DNA of 64,000 nucleotides from Siphonodentalium dalli. Lineage: Eukaryota > Mollusca > Scaphopoda > Gadilida > Siphonodentaliidae. A program made the translations under genes and the position numbers. Under the pieces are notes generated by a model. The model was not told the DNA's origin. It made no database searches and saw only the letters and a list, made by a program, of their open reading frames with translations. This document shows, in pieces, positions 12,060-22,087 of the stretch (position 1 is its first letter; every line of letters starts with the position of its first letter). The DNA is taken from assembly GCA_032622095.1 (NCBI GenBank), contig CP136068.1, forward strand, positions 48,106,443 to 48,170,442, read 5' to 3'.

Positions 12060-13215
12060 GTTGAAAGGCCTAGTTATGCAAAGATTAAAATCAAAGATGG
12101 CCACGACAGCCATGTTTTTTGGCAAATGACCCAAAAAAGACTCCTTCCTATTTACATGTCATTGTTAACATCCCTCACAAATTTCATGATGATCCGACAA
12201 AAGATACGACATGTAGCCCGTGTCAAAGGATTTAGTTGTGTAAAGAGTAAAATACAAGATGGCTGGTTTTTTGGTTGAATTTAAAATGAATCTTTTCCCA
12301 TCTACATGTAATTGTTAACATCCATGACAAATCTCATGATGATTGGACCAAAGATTCGACTTGTAGCCCTTGACAAAGAATTTAGTCATGCAAAGAGTAT
12401 AATCCAAGATGGCTGCTGGCGGCCATGTTTTTGGCCGAACAACCCCAAAATTACTCGTTTCCCATCTACATGTCAATATTAACATCCATGACAAATGTAA
12501 TGAAAGTGTCAATGACACTGTAGCTCAACTTAGTAGGGGAATGATTTAATGGTTGACAGTAAATGGAGTAATAGGAAAGGTGCTAATTGAAATGTCTAAG
12601 TAAGACTAGATGTACATGGCAATATCAACATTCATGACAGGTTTCATAATGATCGGATCAGGGATGTGGTGATTATGGTATGCAAAGGATTTATTGATGC
12701 AAAGAGTAAATTCTAAAATGGCCAATGGCAGCCATGTTTTTTTCCGAACTACCCCAAAATGAACTGTTCCCATCTACAGCCTTTACAAATCTCATAATGA
12801 TCTGATCAAAGGTACGACCTGTAGCCTGTGCCAATGGATTTAGTCATGCAAAGAGTAAAATCCAAGATGGCTGCTGGCGGCCATGTTTTTCGGCTGAACG
12901 ACCCCAAAATAACTCGTTTCCCATCTACATGTCATTGTTAACATCCATGACAAATTTCATGAAGTTCCGACCAAAGCTACGACCTGTAGCCCGCACCAAA
13001 GGATTTAGTCATGCAAAGAGTAACATCCAAGATGGCTGCTGGCGGCCATGTTTTTTTGGCCGAACAACCCAAAAATGACTCGTTCCCATCTACATGTCAA
13101 TATTAACATCCATGACAAATTTCATGAAGATCAGACTAAAGGCACAACCTTGAAATCCAAGATGGCCGCCAAGATGTTTTTCGATCGAAAGACCCCAAAA
13201 TGATTCGTTCCCATC
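12060..13215 (+). repeat. Tandem array, unit about 150-165 bp, with AAGATGGC blocks
   Basis: Each unit contains GCAAAGAGTAAAATCCAAG followed by ATGGC..GGCCATGTTTTT, then CCCATCTACATGTCA, AACATCCATGACAAATTTCA and a CGACCTGTAGCC block. Unit starts lie near 12,075, 12,237, 12,387, 12,695, 12,845, 13,010 and 13,149. The array is interrupted by two MITEs (13,218 and 13,642) and resumes at 14,226-14,290, then ends with a GACGGACACACAGACACGG tail and an AGCTCAA..TTGAGCT palindrome near 14,340-14,365. A diverged relative lies at 29,690-30,400. Confidence 0.85.
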
Positions 13216-13217
13216 TA

Positions 13218-13615
13218 CCCTGCTGGGAAAAACAAGTGTCCACTTAACCACGGTGCGCTTAGCATTGCCACCGCGGCCGAAATGCAACTACACCGCGGCT
13301 CCACTGGCTAACTACAGTTGGGCATTGGTTTATTTGCCATTCGGCCATGGTGTACAAATGTAGTTGCCGCTGTGTACATTCATCAAACTGAAAAAAGACA
13401 ATACAAACCAGAAATCTAACCACGGTGTACATACCATTCGGCCCCGTTGTAGTTGCTTTTTGGCCATGGTGTACATGTGTACTTGTCGTTCGGCCCGCGG
13501 TGTACATGTACTTGCCGCTCGGCCGCGGCGCTCAACTGCAGTTACAAACTCTGACACTGCACCCGAATGGCAAATACACCGTGGTGCCAATGGACACTTG
13601 TTTTGTCCAGCAGGG
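13218..13615. mobile_element. CCGCGG-core MITE, copy 1 (TA target duplication)
   Basis: The terminal inverted repeats begin CCCTGCTGGGAAAAACAAG at the left and end CTTGTTTTGTCCAGCAGGG at the right. TA stands on both sides (13,216-13,217 and 13,616-13,617). The host site is the tandem array, so the empty site CATCTACATGTCAAT is visible in sibling units and proves a TA duplication. The interior is packed with variants of TTGCCGTTCGGCC and CCGCGGTGTAC. Related copies lie at 16,751-17,133 and 42,450-42,760. No transposase is encoded. Confidence 0.92.
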
Positions 13616-13641
13616 TACATGTCAATGTCAACATTCATGAC

Positions 13642-14225
13642 CAGGGTTCGCTCTGCCACTTGCCAAATTTGCCAATGGCAAAAATAATTCACAGTTGGCA
13701 AAAAATATTTTCATTTGAAAAAGTTTTGGCAAGTCACTTTTTAATTCCTTATTAATGAAGTTAAAAAATATCGGTCAATCAATACCATTCATTTTCGGAA
13801 ATTATTACAATGGAATTATATTAGTTGTGTTTTATATGGTTTCGCAAAAGTTAACACCTCCATTAAGATGCAGTTAATCTGATATCATTAGTATCGACGG
13901 GTGGAGGGATTACCTCTATTTAGTGTGATGGTGATGCTTACATAGCTAATCTTCATATGATGTTCGCTATTGATCAAGCAACGCTTCTACTATTGTATTG
14001 TTCGGTAATCGGTTTATTGTTGTATGATAAACCGTAATAGATGAGATCATAATCATTAACTAACTGCTTTTTTATCGATATCAAACAGTGAGTGTCGAAA
14101 CATAAGACTCAGTCAAGGTTGCAGAAAATGATGCTATTGGGAATAATATTTGGCAAATTCTAAAAGAATTTGGCAAAAAATATTTTCATTTGGCAAATGT
14201 AAATTTCGTTCCAGCGCGGACCCTG
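13642..14225. mobile_element. hAT-type MITE with perfect 8-bp target duplication
   Basis: The element begins CAGGGTTCGCTCTG and ends CAGCGCGGACCCTG, giving termini that pair as CAGGGTYCGC. It is flanked on both sides by TTCATGAC (13,634-13,641 and 14,226-14,233). The 8-bp duplication and CAGGG termini are characteristic of hAT elements. Next to each end is an array of TTGGCAAA / TTTGCCAA motifs: left near 13,660-13,735, right near 14,150-14,200. It is 584 bp with no transposase, so it is non-autonomous. It landed in the tandem array 26 bp beyond the CCGCGG MITE. Confidence 0.93.
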
Positions 14226-14630
14226 TTCATGACAAATTTCAAAGAGATCAGACTAAAGGCACAACCTGTATCCCGCGACAAAGTAAATTGTTGACGGACA
14301 CACAGACACGGATGACGGACGCCAACCCATGGCAATAGCTCAAACTTACAAAGTTGTAAGTTGAGCTAATAAAACGGGATGCGTTGGAATTTTGCAAAAT
14401 GAATAAAATGAAAACCCTCAGGAGCTCCGAAATAGGGGTGGGCGGGTCACCGGAAACACAGGTATATATTTTTTTGGCTTTACTACTTCGGGGTTCATGC
14501 AGTTTGCTGAATTTTTCTTGCGGTAAAAATCCGATGACCACATTGAACCCGCCGTTCATTTCTTATATAATACAGCAGTATTACATGGGGTGACACCACT
14601 ATAGAGGGGTCAATTACTTAAATCTAGGGA
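14226..14630. other. Array remnant and unassigned DNA
   Basis: The first 140 bases resume the tandem array and its GACGGACA-rich tail. Around 14,420-14,480 the phrase GGGTGGGCGGGTCACCGGAAAC followed by TTTTTTTGGCTTTA resembles repeats near 33,710 and 35,705. The rest holds nothing I recognise. Confidence 0.4.
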
Positions 14631-14633
14631 AGT

Positions 14634-15695
14634 CGATAGCCGAGAGGTACTGTAGTGTACTGGTCTCTCGTGGTAGCGGGCCAGGGATCGCAACCTGGTC
14701 AGGGTATTCTGACAAAAATCAGAACTCGGTCAGATACCAAGTTTGTAAAGCTGAAAAGTCTCATTTGAGATCACTGAATAAAGATCCGAATGCAAAAATA
14801 CCGACTTCCCCCATTACAACATCTATCCAGGTATTTTGTTGTTCTGCAGTATGCTGTCTGATTGGGGGTGCAGACATTAATGGCTAACCTGTGTACATGC
14901 CTCGGGGTATCTGGAGAAGTCAGCCCAAAACAAGGTCGGCCACAAGAGAAGTCGGCCCGGGTAAATTAAAGATTGGTCAAGAAAAGTCGGCCCCATTATT
15001 ATTTTACTGCTTGTTAATGCCTGTGGCACAATAAGATGAGACCGACATTTCGCCACACGGTGTCATAAGGGATTACATCACCTCGTAGCATTCCATTTTA
15101 TGTGACCATGTTTTGGTCACATGGTGTCAAGGAGGATTATATCACCTCCTGGCAATCCATTTTCTTATCGCGCACTGTCATGGCTTTACGCAGATATGTC
15201 GATAGGGTTCGTTAAACGGAAATTTAAATCTGTACCGGAAAAATAGCCATATATACAAGACATGGTATTAGACCAGATACGAACCTTCAAACTTAGTCAG
15301 CCAATTAATCTATAGACCTAAACAATGTCCTGTCATAATTATAATGGCGTCGCGCCAGAGGGATTTCCACATGGAAGCAGTCAGCGAAACGCCGATAAAG
15401 ATCAACACTAAGTCATATACAATGTAGTGTTGAACAAGGTTTCCGTGACACCTGATATACATGTACATGTATGTTACTCAATTGAGTAAACATGTCACTA
15501 ACTGATGTTAATAGCTGGGCCGACTTCGTACGGGGCCGACTTCTGGGCCGACTTCTCTGGGGCCGACTTCGTAGCGGGGCCGACTTCTCCTGTATTCCGC
15601 CTTGGTGTGTGCACATTAAAGAACGCTACTGCAGTCGCCACAGGGTTATAAAGTTACTAGTACTCGGCCGTGGTAGCACCTGGACCCGACAGGAA
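14634..15695 (+). mobile_element. tRNA-derived SINE-like repeat split by an insertion
   Basis: The head reads GATAGCCGAGAGGTAC (A-box-like) and, about 50 bases on, GGGATCGCAACC (B-box-like), the spacing expected of an internal RNA polymerase III promoter. The body matches the minus-strand copy at 7,275-7,590. It is interrupted at 14,907-15,598 by a motif-array element. Without that insertion the repeat would be about 370 bp, ending near GTAGCACCTGGACC. Loss of tRNA folding and the long unrelated tail argue against a functional tRNA gene. Confidence 0.65.
14907..15598. mobile_element. Element with GAAGTCGGCCC arrays at both ends
   Basis: The left end has three GAAGTCGGCC-type motifs plus degenerate ones (14,914-14,995). 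The right end has at least four in the opposite orientation (15,527-15,590). The flanks GCCTCGGG (14,899-14,906) and GCCTTGGT (15,599-15,606) match at 6 of 8 positions and, judged against the uninterrupted SINE copy at 7.3 kb, look like a decayed 8-bp target duplication. The centre contains two GTGTCA..GGATTACATCACCTC phrases (15,059 and 15,124). It has no coding potential. The superfamily is uncertain; the 8-bp duplication would suit hAT. Confidence 0.75.
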
Positions 15696-15749
15696 TGATT
15701 AACAGCCCGAGGGCCTATTTATAGACCCGAGACGGAGTTAATCATTCCT
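15691..15749. repeat. Short hairpin, 13-bp perfect arms
   Basis: AGGAATGATTAAC at 15,691 pairs with GTTAATCATTCCT at 15,737, around a 33-base loop that carries two CCCGAG motifs. It stands immediately at the 3' end of the SINE-like repeat. Confidence 0.7.
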
Positions 15750-15755
15750 GGAGGG

Positions 15756-16003
15756 CTGTAAAGAAACCAAGGTGCCCGACAAAATCATGCTATTACTATT
15801 ATTACCACACCGTCCTGGTGTGAGCATGCTTTAATGAAAACAAAGCTTAGCGCTCGCTTCTGTTCAACTTCACCTTAAAATCATGGAATCATGACGTGTG
15901 GGTAAAACAATGTTCATCTAATAAAGAACGCCCTCTAAAGTGGTAAAAATATTAAGTAATAGTGTTAACGTTGGAATCAACAGAAAGATCAGACTTTAAT
16001 TTT
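15756..16003. other. Unassigned DNA
   Basis: No repeat partner or coding signal is visible in this stretch. Confidence 0.35.
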
Positions 16004-16690
16004 TGAGGCGCGCGATCGCTCTTGCGCACCATCGCGCGGCTAAAATTGAAAACCAGTGAGCGATCAATTGCGCGCCTAGCCAAATACGGAGAGCGTACAA
16101 GAATAAAGAAACAGCTTGAATGTTGTAGCAAAATATCAAATGAATTCTCCAAAACCAACATTCATTGTCGGCATTCATCAAAAGGTGATCCCTCGTGCCA
16201 CGATGATTGGCAGTTTAAGTTTTTTGACGTCACACGATGTGAAGTGTCAAATGCACTATCTGTCTGAGACTGAATGATTCGAAGCTAAAAATACATTTGA
16301 ACGATTTCTATGTATGGCTTATAACGTCACATAAATTCCTGGAAAATCAAAGCGAGACCACGTGGCCGGGAGATGTTACCGTATTTATTTCGTCAGCATT
16401 GAATCGGAGTATTAAATTAATTCCTTATTAATAATTATGAATTACAATTAATATACCGGGGTAGGAGCATGTACAATATGAAAACACAGTGTGTAACATT
16501 CACTTGTGCTAATGGATAGTGGATTAAGCAGTGTTAAACCATCAAAGAGTTTCAATGGACATCCATCGTGAGTAAACTATTAATTCAATTTACGCAACAT
16601 TTATGAATGTATTTCCGCTGTTTATTTTATCTTGATAGAAACCGCGCGGCTGGCCAAAACCCAGCGAGCGGGACTATGCGCGCCTACATT
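16004..16690. repeat. GC-rich hairpin motif pair bounding about 0.6 kb
   Basis: GGCGCGCGATCGCTC (16,004-16,020) pairs with GAGCGATCAATTGCGCGCC (16,057-16,075), making a hairpin rich in CGCG. A related block, CGCGCGGCTGGCCAAAACCC..GCGCGCC, recurs at about 16,642-16,685. CpG-rich blocks of this kind stand out in AT-rich surroundings. They may be the two ends of a non-autonomous element, but no target duplication was identified. Confidence 0.45.
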
Positions 16691-16750
16691 TTGTAAACAT
16701 GAAAATCTGAAAGATATCTGTATGAATTTGAACTGAATACACATGTACTA

Positions 16751-17133
16751 CCCTGCTCGGCAAAACAAGTGTCCACTTAACCACGGTGCGCTTAGCATTG
16801 CCACTGCGGCTGAAATGCAACTGCACAGCGGCTCCACCAGCTAACTACAGTTGGGCCGCGGTGTATTTGCCATTCGACCATGGTGTAGTTGCCGCTGTGT
16901 GCATTCATTAAACTGAAAAAAGACAATATAAACCAGAAATCTAACCACGGTGTACATGCCATTCGGCCCCATTGTAGTTACTTTTCGGCCATGGTGTACA
17001 TGTGTACTTGACGGTCGGCCATGGTGTACTTGCCGCTTGGCCGCGGTGCTCAACTGCAGTTACAAACTCTGACACCGCCGCCGAACGCCAAACACATCGC
17101 GGTGCCAATGGACACTTGTTTTGTCCAGCAGGG
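16751..17133. mobile_element. CCGCGG-core MITE, copy 2
   Basis: This is the same family as 13,218-13,615, in the same orientation and alike over its full length. The left end is CCCTGCTCGGCAAAACAAG after TA; the right end is GTCCAGCAGGG followed by CA, consistent with a mutated TA. The interior repeats GGCCATGGTGTAC / GGCCGCGGTG phrases. Several CCGCGG sites have become CCACGG or CCATGG relative to the inferred family pattern, as expected from CpG decay. Confidence 0.88.
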
Positions 17134-18160
17134 CAGTACGATTGATCTTTTCAATTTGAAAACAGAAACAATTCTTTTTCAGTCCTAAATCAAATGATTA
17201 AATTAATGATAAGCAAATACCTGTGCAACCTTTGATGATTAGAGAACAAATTCAACAATGCCTCCAAGCTCCTGTCGAAAGTAAAAGTGCAATAATCATG
17301 TCACAAACACAGTTTACACATGATGTCATGAAATTGAATACACCTAACATTGAATTGCCTAGTCTTCGTGTATCTGTGGTACACAATAATCCATACAATC
17401 CTCAAAACAACATTCATTGTTGCAAATTACATGAAACACAGATCAATCACTCGTTGATTTTTCAATTTCGTGCCATGTGGGGCCTTGACCTTGTAGTGGA
17501 GAAATCGGTGTATATAAAGTGTTTGTCGACGCCGATGCCGGCTCTAAATAAAAGTGTAATGTCTAGCTTCTTCGTTGTTTCTCAGTGGATGTGAATGCGA
17601 TTTGGTATGTGTGTCCGGGTTGGGTCATGGATGATATTGATTATCGCACATGCACATTTAAATTGGATTTTTTTTTTTAATTTACAAATTTCGAGTAGAA
17701 GATTTGTTTACAATCGAGATGGCTAATCACAAACTGTGCCACGGTAATATTTTACCGAATGCCATGTTATCAGACTAGAAAGGCTGTGATTAATCCTCGA
17801 TTAATCTATTATTTGATTGAGTCTCTGAATGACTCAGTGAGGACAATTAAAAAGTGATCATCGGCAATCGTTGTTGTACTTGTATGTAAATTCCTCCGTC
17901 GCGGTTGTCTTCGGAGCACGCTGCTCTCCTAACTCAGTACCGTTACTAACAGTCGATTGTGTTGAAGTTGAAGTGAAGAAAACGTAATTCTTCGATCAGT
18001 TTCTGCTGGAGTCTGCGCAGTAACCTCCCGGAAGTCACGTGTGAAATTTACAAAAAAGCATACACGCTATTTTCGCTCTTGGTATAGAAATATAGAAAAA
18101 TTATATGACGTCATAATTCACACGCATTTAGGTATAAACACCCACTGGGGTGGTTGCTAT
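17134..18160 (+). other. Unassigned, possible LTR-like tract
   Basis: The frame at 17,220-17,594 stays open for about 124 codons (Gln/Asn/Ser-rich N-terminal half), but I recognise no family. Near its end, TATATAAAG (17,512) is followed 30 bases later by AATAAA (17,548), the compact promoter-then-polyA layout of an LTR. I found no second LTR, primer-binding site or TG..CA boundary, so this remains a suggestion. The remainder to 18,160 shows nothing. Confidence 0.2.
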
Positions 18161-19070
18161 TATATGTTGTTCTAAGACATTTGAATATTATGCATTTCCG
18201 TACTTTCGAACGAACTATGACAAGAGACACTATTCACAGCACATATGTGGTAATTTAAAGTGAACATGTTTGACATTTAACCCAATGCATGCCCAAAAAT
18301 GACAAAAAATGCAAATTAAAAAAATTATTGCTGTCTTATTTGTAGAAAGTGAAGTATGCCGGAAATATATCATTCGAATGGTTTAGACAGTTGTGTCTAA
18401 ATTAAAGTTTTATTCTGATTCCAATAAACAATGTTGACAACTCGACAAATAATTATTTCTGATCTAAAATGACAATTCAAAATGGCCGCCATCAGAACAA
18501 AGTCTGGATTTTCGTTTACTGTTATATGTTGTTCTAAGACGTTTGAATATTATGCATTTCCGTACTTTGAACGAATTGTGACAAGAGAAACTATACACAA
18601 AACACGTGTGGTAATTTAAAGTGAACATGTTTGACATTTAACCCAATTTATGCCCAAACATGACAAAGAAATGCAAATTTTATAAATTATTGCGGTCTTA
18701 TTTGTAGAAAGTGAAGTATGCCGGAAATATATACTTCGAATGGTTTAGACAGTTGTGTCTAAATGAAATATGTATTCTGGTTCCAAAAAACAATGTTGAC
18801 AACTCGACAAATAATTATTCCTGATCTAAATTGACAATTCAAAATGGCCGCCATCAGAACAAAGTCTGGATTTTCGTTTACTGTTATATGTTGTTCTAAG
18901 ACGTTTGAATATTATGCATTTCCGTACTTTAGAACGAATTGTGACAAGAGACACTATACAAAGAACATATGTGGTAATTTAAAATGAACATGTTTGACAT
19001 TTAACCCAATTTATGCCCAAAAATGACAAAATAATGCAAATTTTATAAATTATTGCGGTGTTATTTGTAG
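18161..19070 (+). repeat. Tandem repeat, 362-bp unit, about 2.5 copies
   Basis: TATATGTTGTTCTAAGAC begins units at 18,161, 18,523 and 18,885, exactly 362 bases apart. Each unit continues with TTTGAATATTATGCATTTCC, GTGGTAATTTAAA, AACATGTTTGACATTTAACC, AGACAGTTGTGTCTAAAT and AAATGGCCGCCATCAGAAC. The units are closely similar, pointing to recent tandem duplication. Diverged copies lie at 10,320-10,850. Confidence 0.95.
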
Positions 19071-20507
19071 ACTCCACTATAGTTTTCGATTTCGATGTTG
19101 AAAGCTAATGATTACATTTTAATGAGATATTTACGACGCCAGTTATCGACATTTGTGACTCTTCGATGCTGAAAATAATGAGAAATGTCCGTGATATGTT
19201 TAGAGCCTGTACGCCCTCCGTTACAAACTATCTACACACATTAAACGGGAATGGCTCACACGAACCTCCAAATGTATCGACGAGTAATAGACCGAGAGCC
19301 CAGAGAGTTTCAATTGCACTATCGCATACGAAATGTTTGATGCCTTCGATTTGGTATCACGTTTGGACCACCGCAGAAACCCCATTCTGAAGTGTAACAA
19401 TCATGGCGTTTTGTGGCCGCTTAGACTCCAGACAAGATGGCGTCTGTCATGCCGACCATTTTGCTTGATATGCACCATACTATAGTATATACCTGAAGTA
19501 CAGAATGTTTCATATAGGCGGTCATGCTTTCCACGCGATTCGCCAGAGTTATACACCAGATCTAGAATTGAGCCAACAACCAGACTAAGTGAACATTGAC
19601 TTCGGGTGTAGCCCGAACAATGCATGGATATATAGATTTGTCTCCCTGATGAACGGTTTGAATGAGGTTGGTCGAGACACCCCCAGTTAAAAAAACAGAA
19701 ACACTGTCTCTGGTGACAAAATTTAATGCATGGCAAGTAAGATGAAGTAGCTTGAATATATACGGGCTTTTTCGCCATATTGGGTCTCAATACGTACCTG
19801 ATTATGATACGACTAAACTGATATCCGAACCGACAGTATGCATGTTCTTGTGATCAGAGCCTTATATATACGTAATCTTTCATTCGCCAATTTGTTTGAG
19901 CAAATTTGACTGCTGAGATGGATGTTCAATTAATTTAATTAATCGATCCATAATAGATATGTATACATGATTCGAAAATGGTATTCATATTTAGATGAGA
20001 TACGTCCAACTCATTAGTCTCAGATACACACGAAAACACGCGAAAACTCACCAGAACTCTATCAGTACTATTGATATTTACTGCACAGAAGATCCGGTGT
20101 TATCGACATCTTGATTCGCGACTTTGACATCTATCTGGATCGATAGTTGAGAATGACACGTGCTTTTAAAAATATGTTCAATTCTATGCCTCTTTGACAA
20201 AGTCAATTATATACGGACATATTGTCGGCAGTGTGGAAGGCCGCTGATTATGTTAGTGAATAGATTTTCTTGAAAATTTGAGAGAGCAAAACAGAAAAGA
20301 ATATTGAAATAATTCGCTAAAAATTGGTAAATGGTTAGATCTGGGAAAACCGACTGACATCGGGTGGGTAAATATTCCTTCTTCGTATGGTTCCTTGTCA
20401 GTTTTACATTGAGAAACACAATATTCGCATATTATATGCGTGAAAATTCTTTCCCATTCGGTCCGGTTTGGTGATACCTTCCGGGTCGGTGATACCAGGT
20501 ACACGGG
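19071..20507. other. Mostly unassigned; fragment of the long inverted-repeat end
   Basis: At 19,420-19,570 the text AGACTCCAGACAAGATGGCGTC..GCCGACCATTTTGCTTGATATGCACC matches the outer part of the inverted-repeat arms (compare 510-640 and 9,270-9,390). The remainder shows no gene or repeat that I can assign. Confidence 0.5.
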
Positions 20508-21250
20508 GTGTAATTTGCAATCCTAAAATTATATTTCTTTATGGGTCAAATTTGATAACCCATGTTGGTGTATATCATACCACAAAGCTCTACTGCATGT
20601 GGTTACGCCCATACATTCACATAATATTCCACCTGTTCATTTAAAGCCTGGGAAGTTTTTCCACCTGTTCATTTAAAGCCTTTGGAAGTTTTTTTTTTAT
20701 TTTCTGCACGACGAGAAATTTATAACATTGAAAAAAGCAATGCATGTAATATATTTCTTTATTAAAACCTGTCCAACAACAGTTCAGATGCCGCTTCTGG
20801 TGTATACTCATAAGCAAATTGCCTTTACTTGACTGACCTCTTGGTGCAGGATTGACTAGATTACGGAGCCTTTATTCAGCGTCAGAGGCGCCTGCGGCCC
20901 CTTTGTGCGCTCGGAGCCTGCGACATCTTTGCGCACACTTTTATCATTTGAACATTTTAATTAAAAAACAACATTTAATTAAATTTAAAACAAACACAAA
21001 TTAATTTACATTTTGTTTCTTCTTAGATTCAACTACGTTCTCAATTTAACAACAATATATTTTCTTCTTTTTTTTTAATTACATTTTTCTAATTTTTTAA
21101 ATAATTTTTTGAAAACCTGACGCTGTTATACCATCCTCCTAGTTACCCCGAGTCACCACACATAATTTGATTGAAATCGGTCCAGGGTCTGGGAGAAAAG
21201 TTGCGAACAGACAGACGGACAGACAGATATATAGACAGATCGTATACTCT
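20508..21250 (+). repeat. Dispersed repeat A, + copy
   Basis: This interval matches the reverse complement of about 45,130-45,830. Shared blocks are CCACAAAGCTCTACT, TTAAAGCCT..GGAAGTTTTT, GTTCAGATGCCGCTT, CTCATAAGCAAATTGCCTTTAC, AGGATTGACTAGATTA, CTTTATTCAGCGTCAGAGG, a lysine-codon-like A-rich block near 20,960, and a tail GACAGACGGACAGACAGATA. There is no coding potential. The end with the GGTCCAGGGTCTGG and GACAGACGG tail resembles the tails of other arrays in the window. Confidence 0.85.
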
Positions 21251-21289
21251 TTTGTATAAACATATATACATGTAAATAGACAACATTTT

Positions 21290-21710
21290 GTCTTTTCGTG
21301 TAAACCATCTTGCAGAAAACCAATCACAAACAAAGTGATGAACAGCACGTGAATCTCGTGTTGAGAGACGTGCCATTTGCAAGATTGATTGAAACCCAGA
21401 ATGATATCGGATTAGTGGTGCATAAGCGATACCTGTTTCTAATTGAAATAAATCCCATGAGCGTGCACGCATTCGCGATAATTAATGGCGTGTCAATAAG
21501 CGTAATATCGGCATGCCTTCTGGTCCAATTGGTAATAGGGATGTTTGACTGCATGCTCATATCACCGAATACAGTTGTCAATTAGCTGGCCACTGAACGA
21601 CAAAAACGCCCCATTAGACCCTGTTTGGCTGGACCACCAATGCAGGTTTAAACCAGGTTTAAACTCGGAGGTTTAAACTGGAGATGACGAATCCGGCCTG
21701 AATGTTTAGT
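21290..21710 (+). repeat. Dispersed repeat B, + copy
   Basis: This interval matches the reverse complement of 38,985-39,330. Shared blocks are AACAAAGTGATGAACAG, TTAATAG..AGCGTGCACGC, GGTCCAATTGGTAA, TGCATGCTCATATCACCGAAT, TCAATTAGCTGGC, GACAAAAACGCCCC and TTGGCTGGACCACCAATG. The right end, with GGTTTAAACTGGAGATGACGAATCCGGCC, also recurs inverted at 31,500-31,560 and in diverged form near 46,135-46,215. Conceptual frames here are shadows of the repeat. Confidence 0.85.
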
Positions 21711-22087
21711 GCTTCCATGATTCCTTAAACAAGAAATTGTGTGTCGATGTATACAGATCCCAGTAACTGAGGAAATTCTATTGTATGTGCATGAAAGACG
21801 TACAAATTGAACTTTACTTGTTCGAGATGAGATAAAAACAACTGGCGCCATTTTGAATTTGGAAATGCTGACTTATAGCTGCCGACATGAATTCCGGTGA
21901 GACCATTTCATTTACCAATATGTGAACAATAAAGTCAATTACTATATACATGTGCAATATACAGCCGCCATACAAGTTATTATCGGTGGAAAACTCACGC
22001 ACAACTACTAACTTTGGACTCTGAACAATTTGTCTCTGTCGTTATTGATCACCACACAATCAATTATTGATCAATCTCTGGCCAATT

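Noticed and set aside
13330-13701. Overlapping open frames on both strands in the CCGCGG MITE
   Set aside because: They exist in several frames at once because of the GC-rich repeats; the element is non-coding and the same pattern appears in copies at 16.8 and 42.5 kb.
21310-21585. Open frames on both strands in repeat B
   Set aside because: The second copy at 38.99-39.33 kb does not preserve them, so they are shadows of a non-coding repeat.
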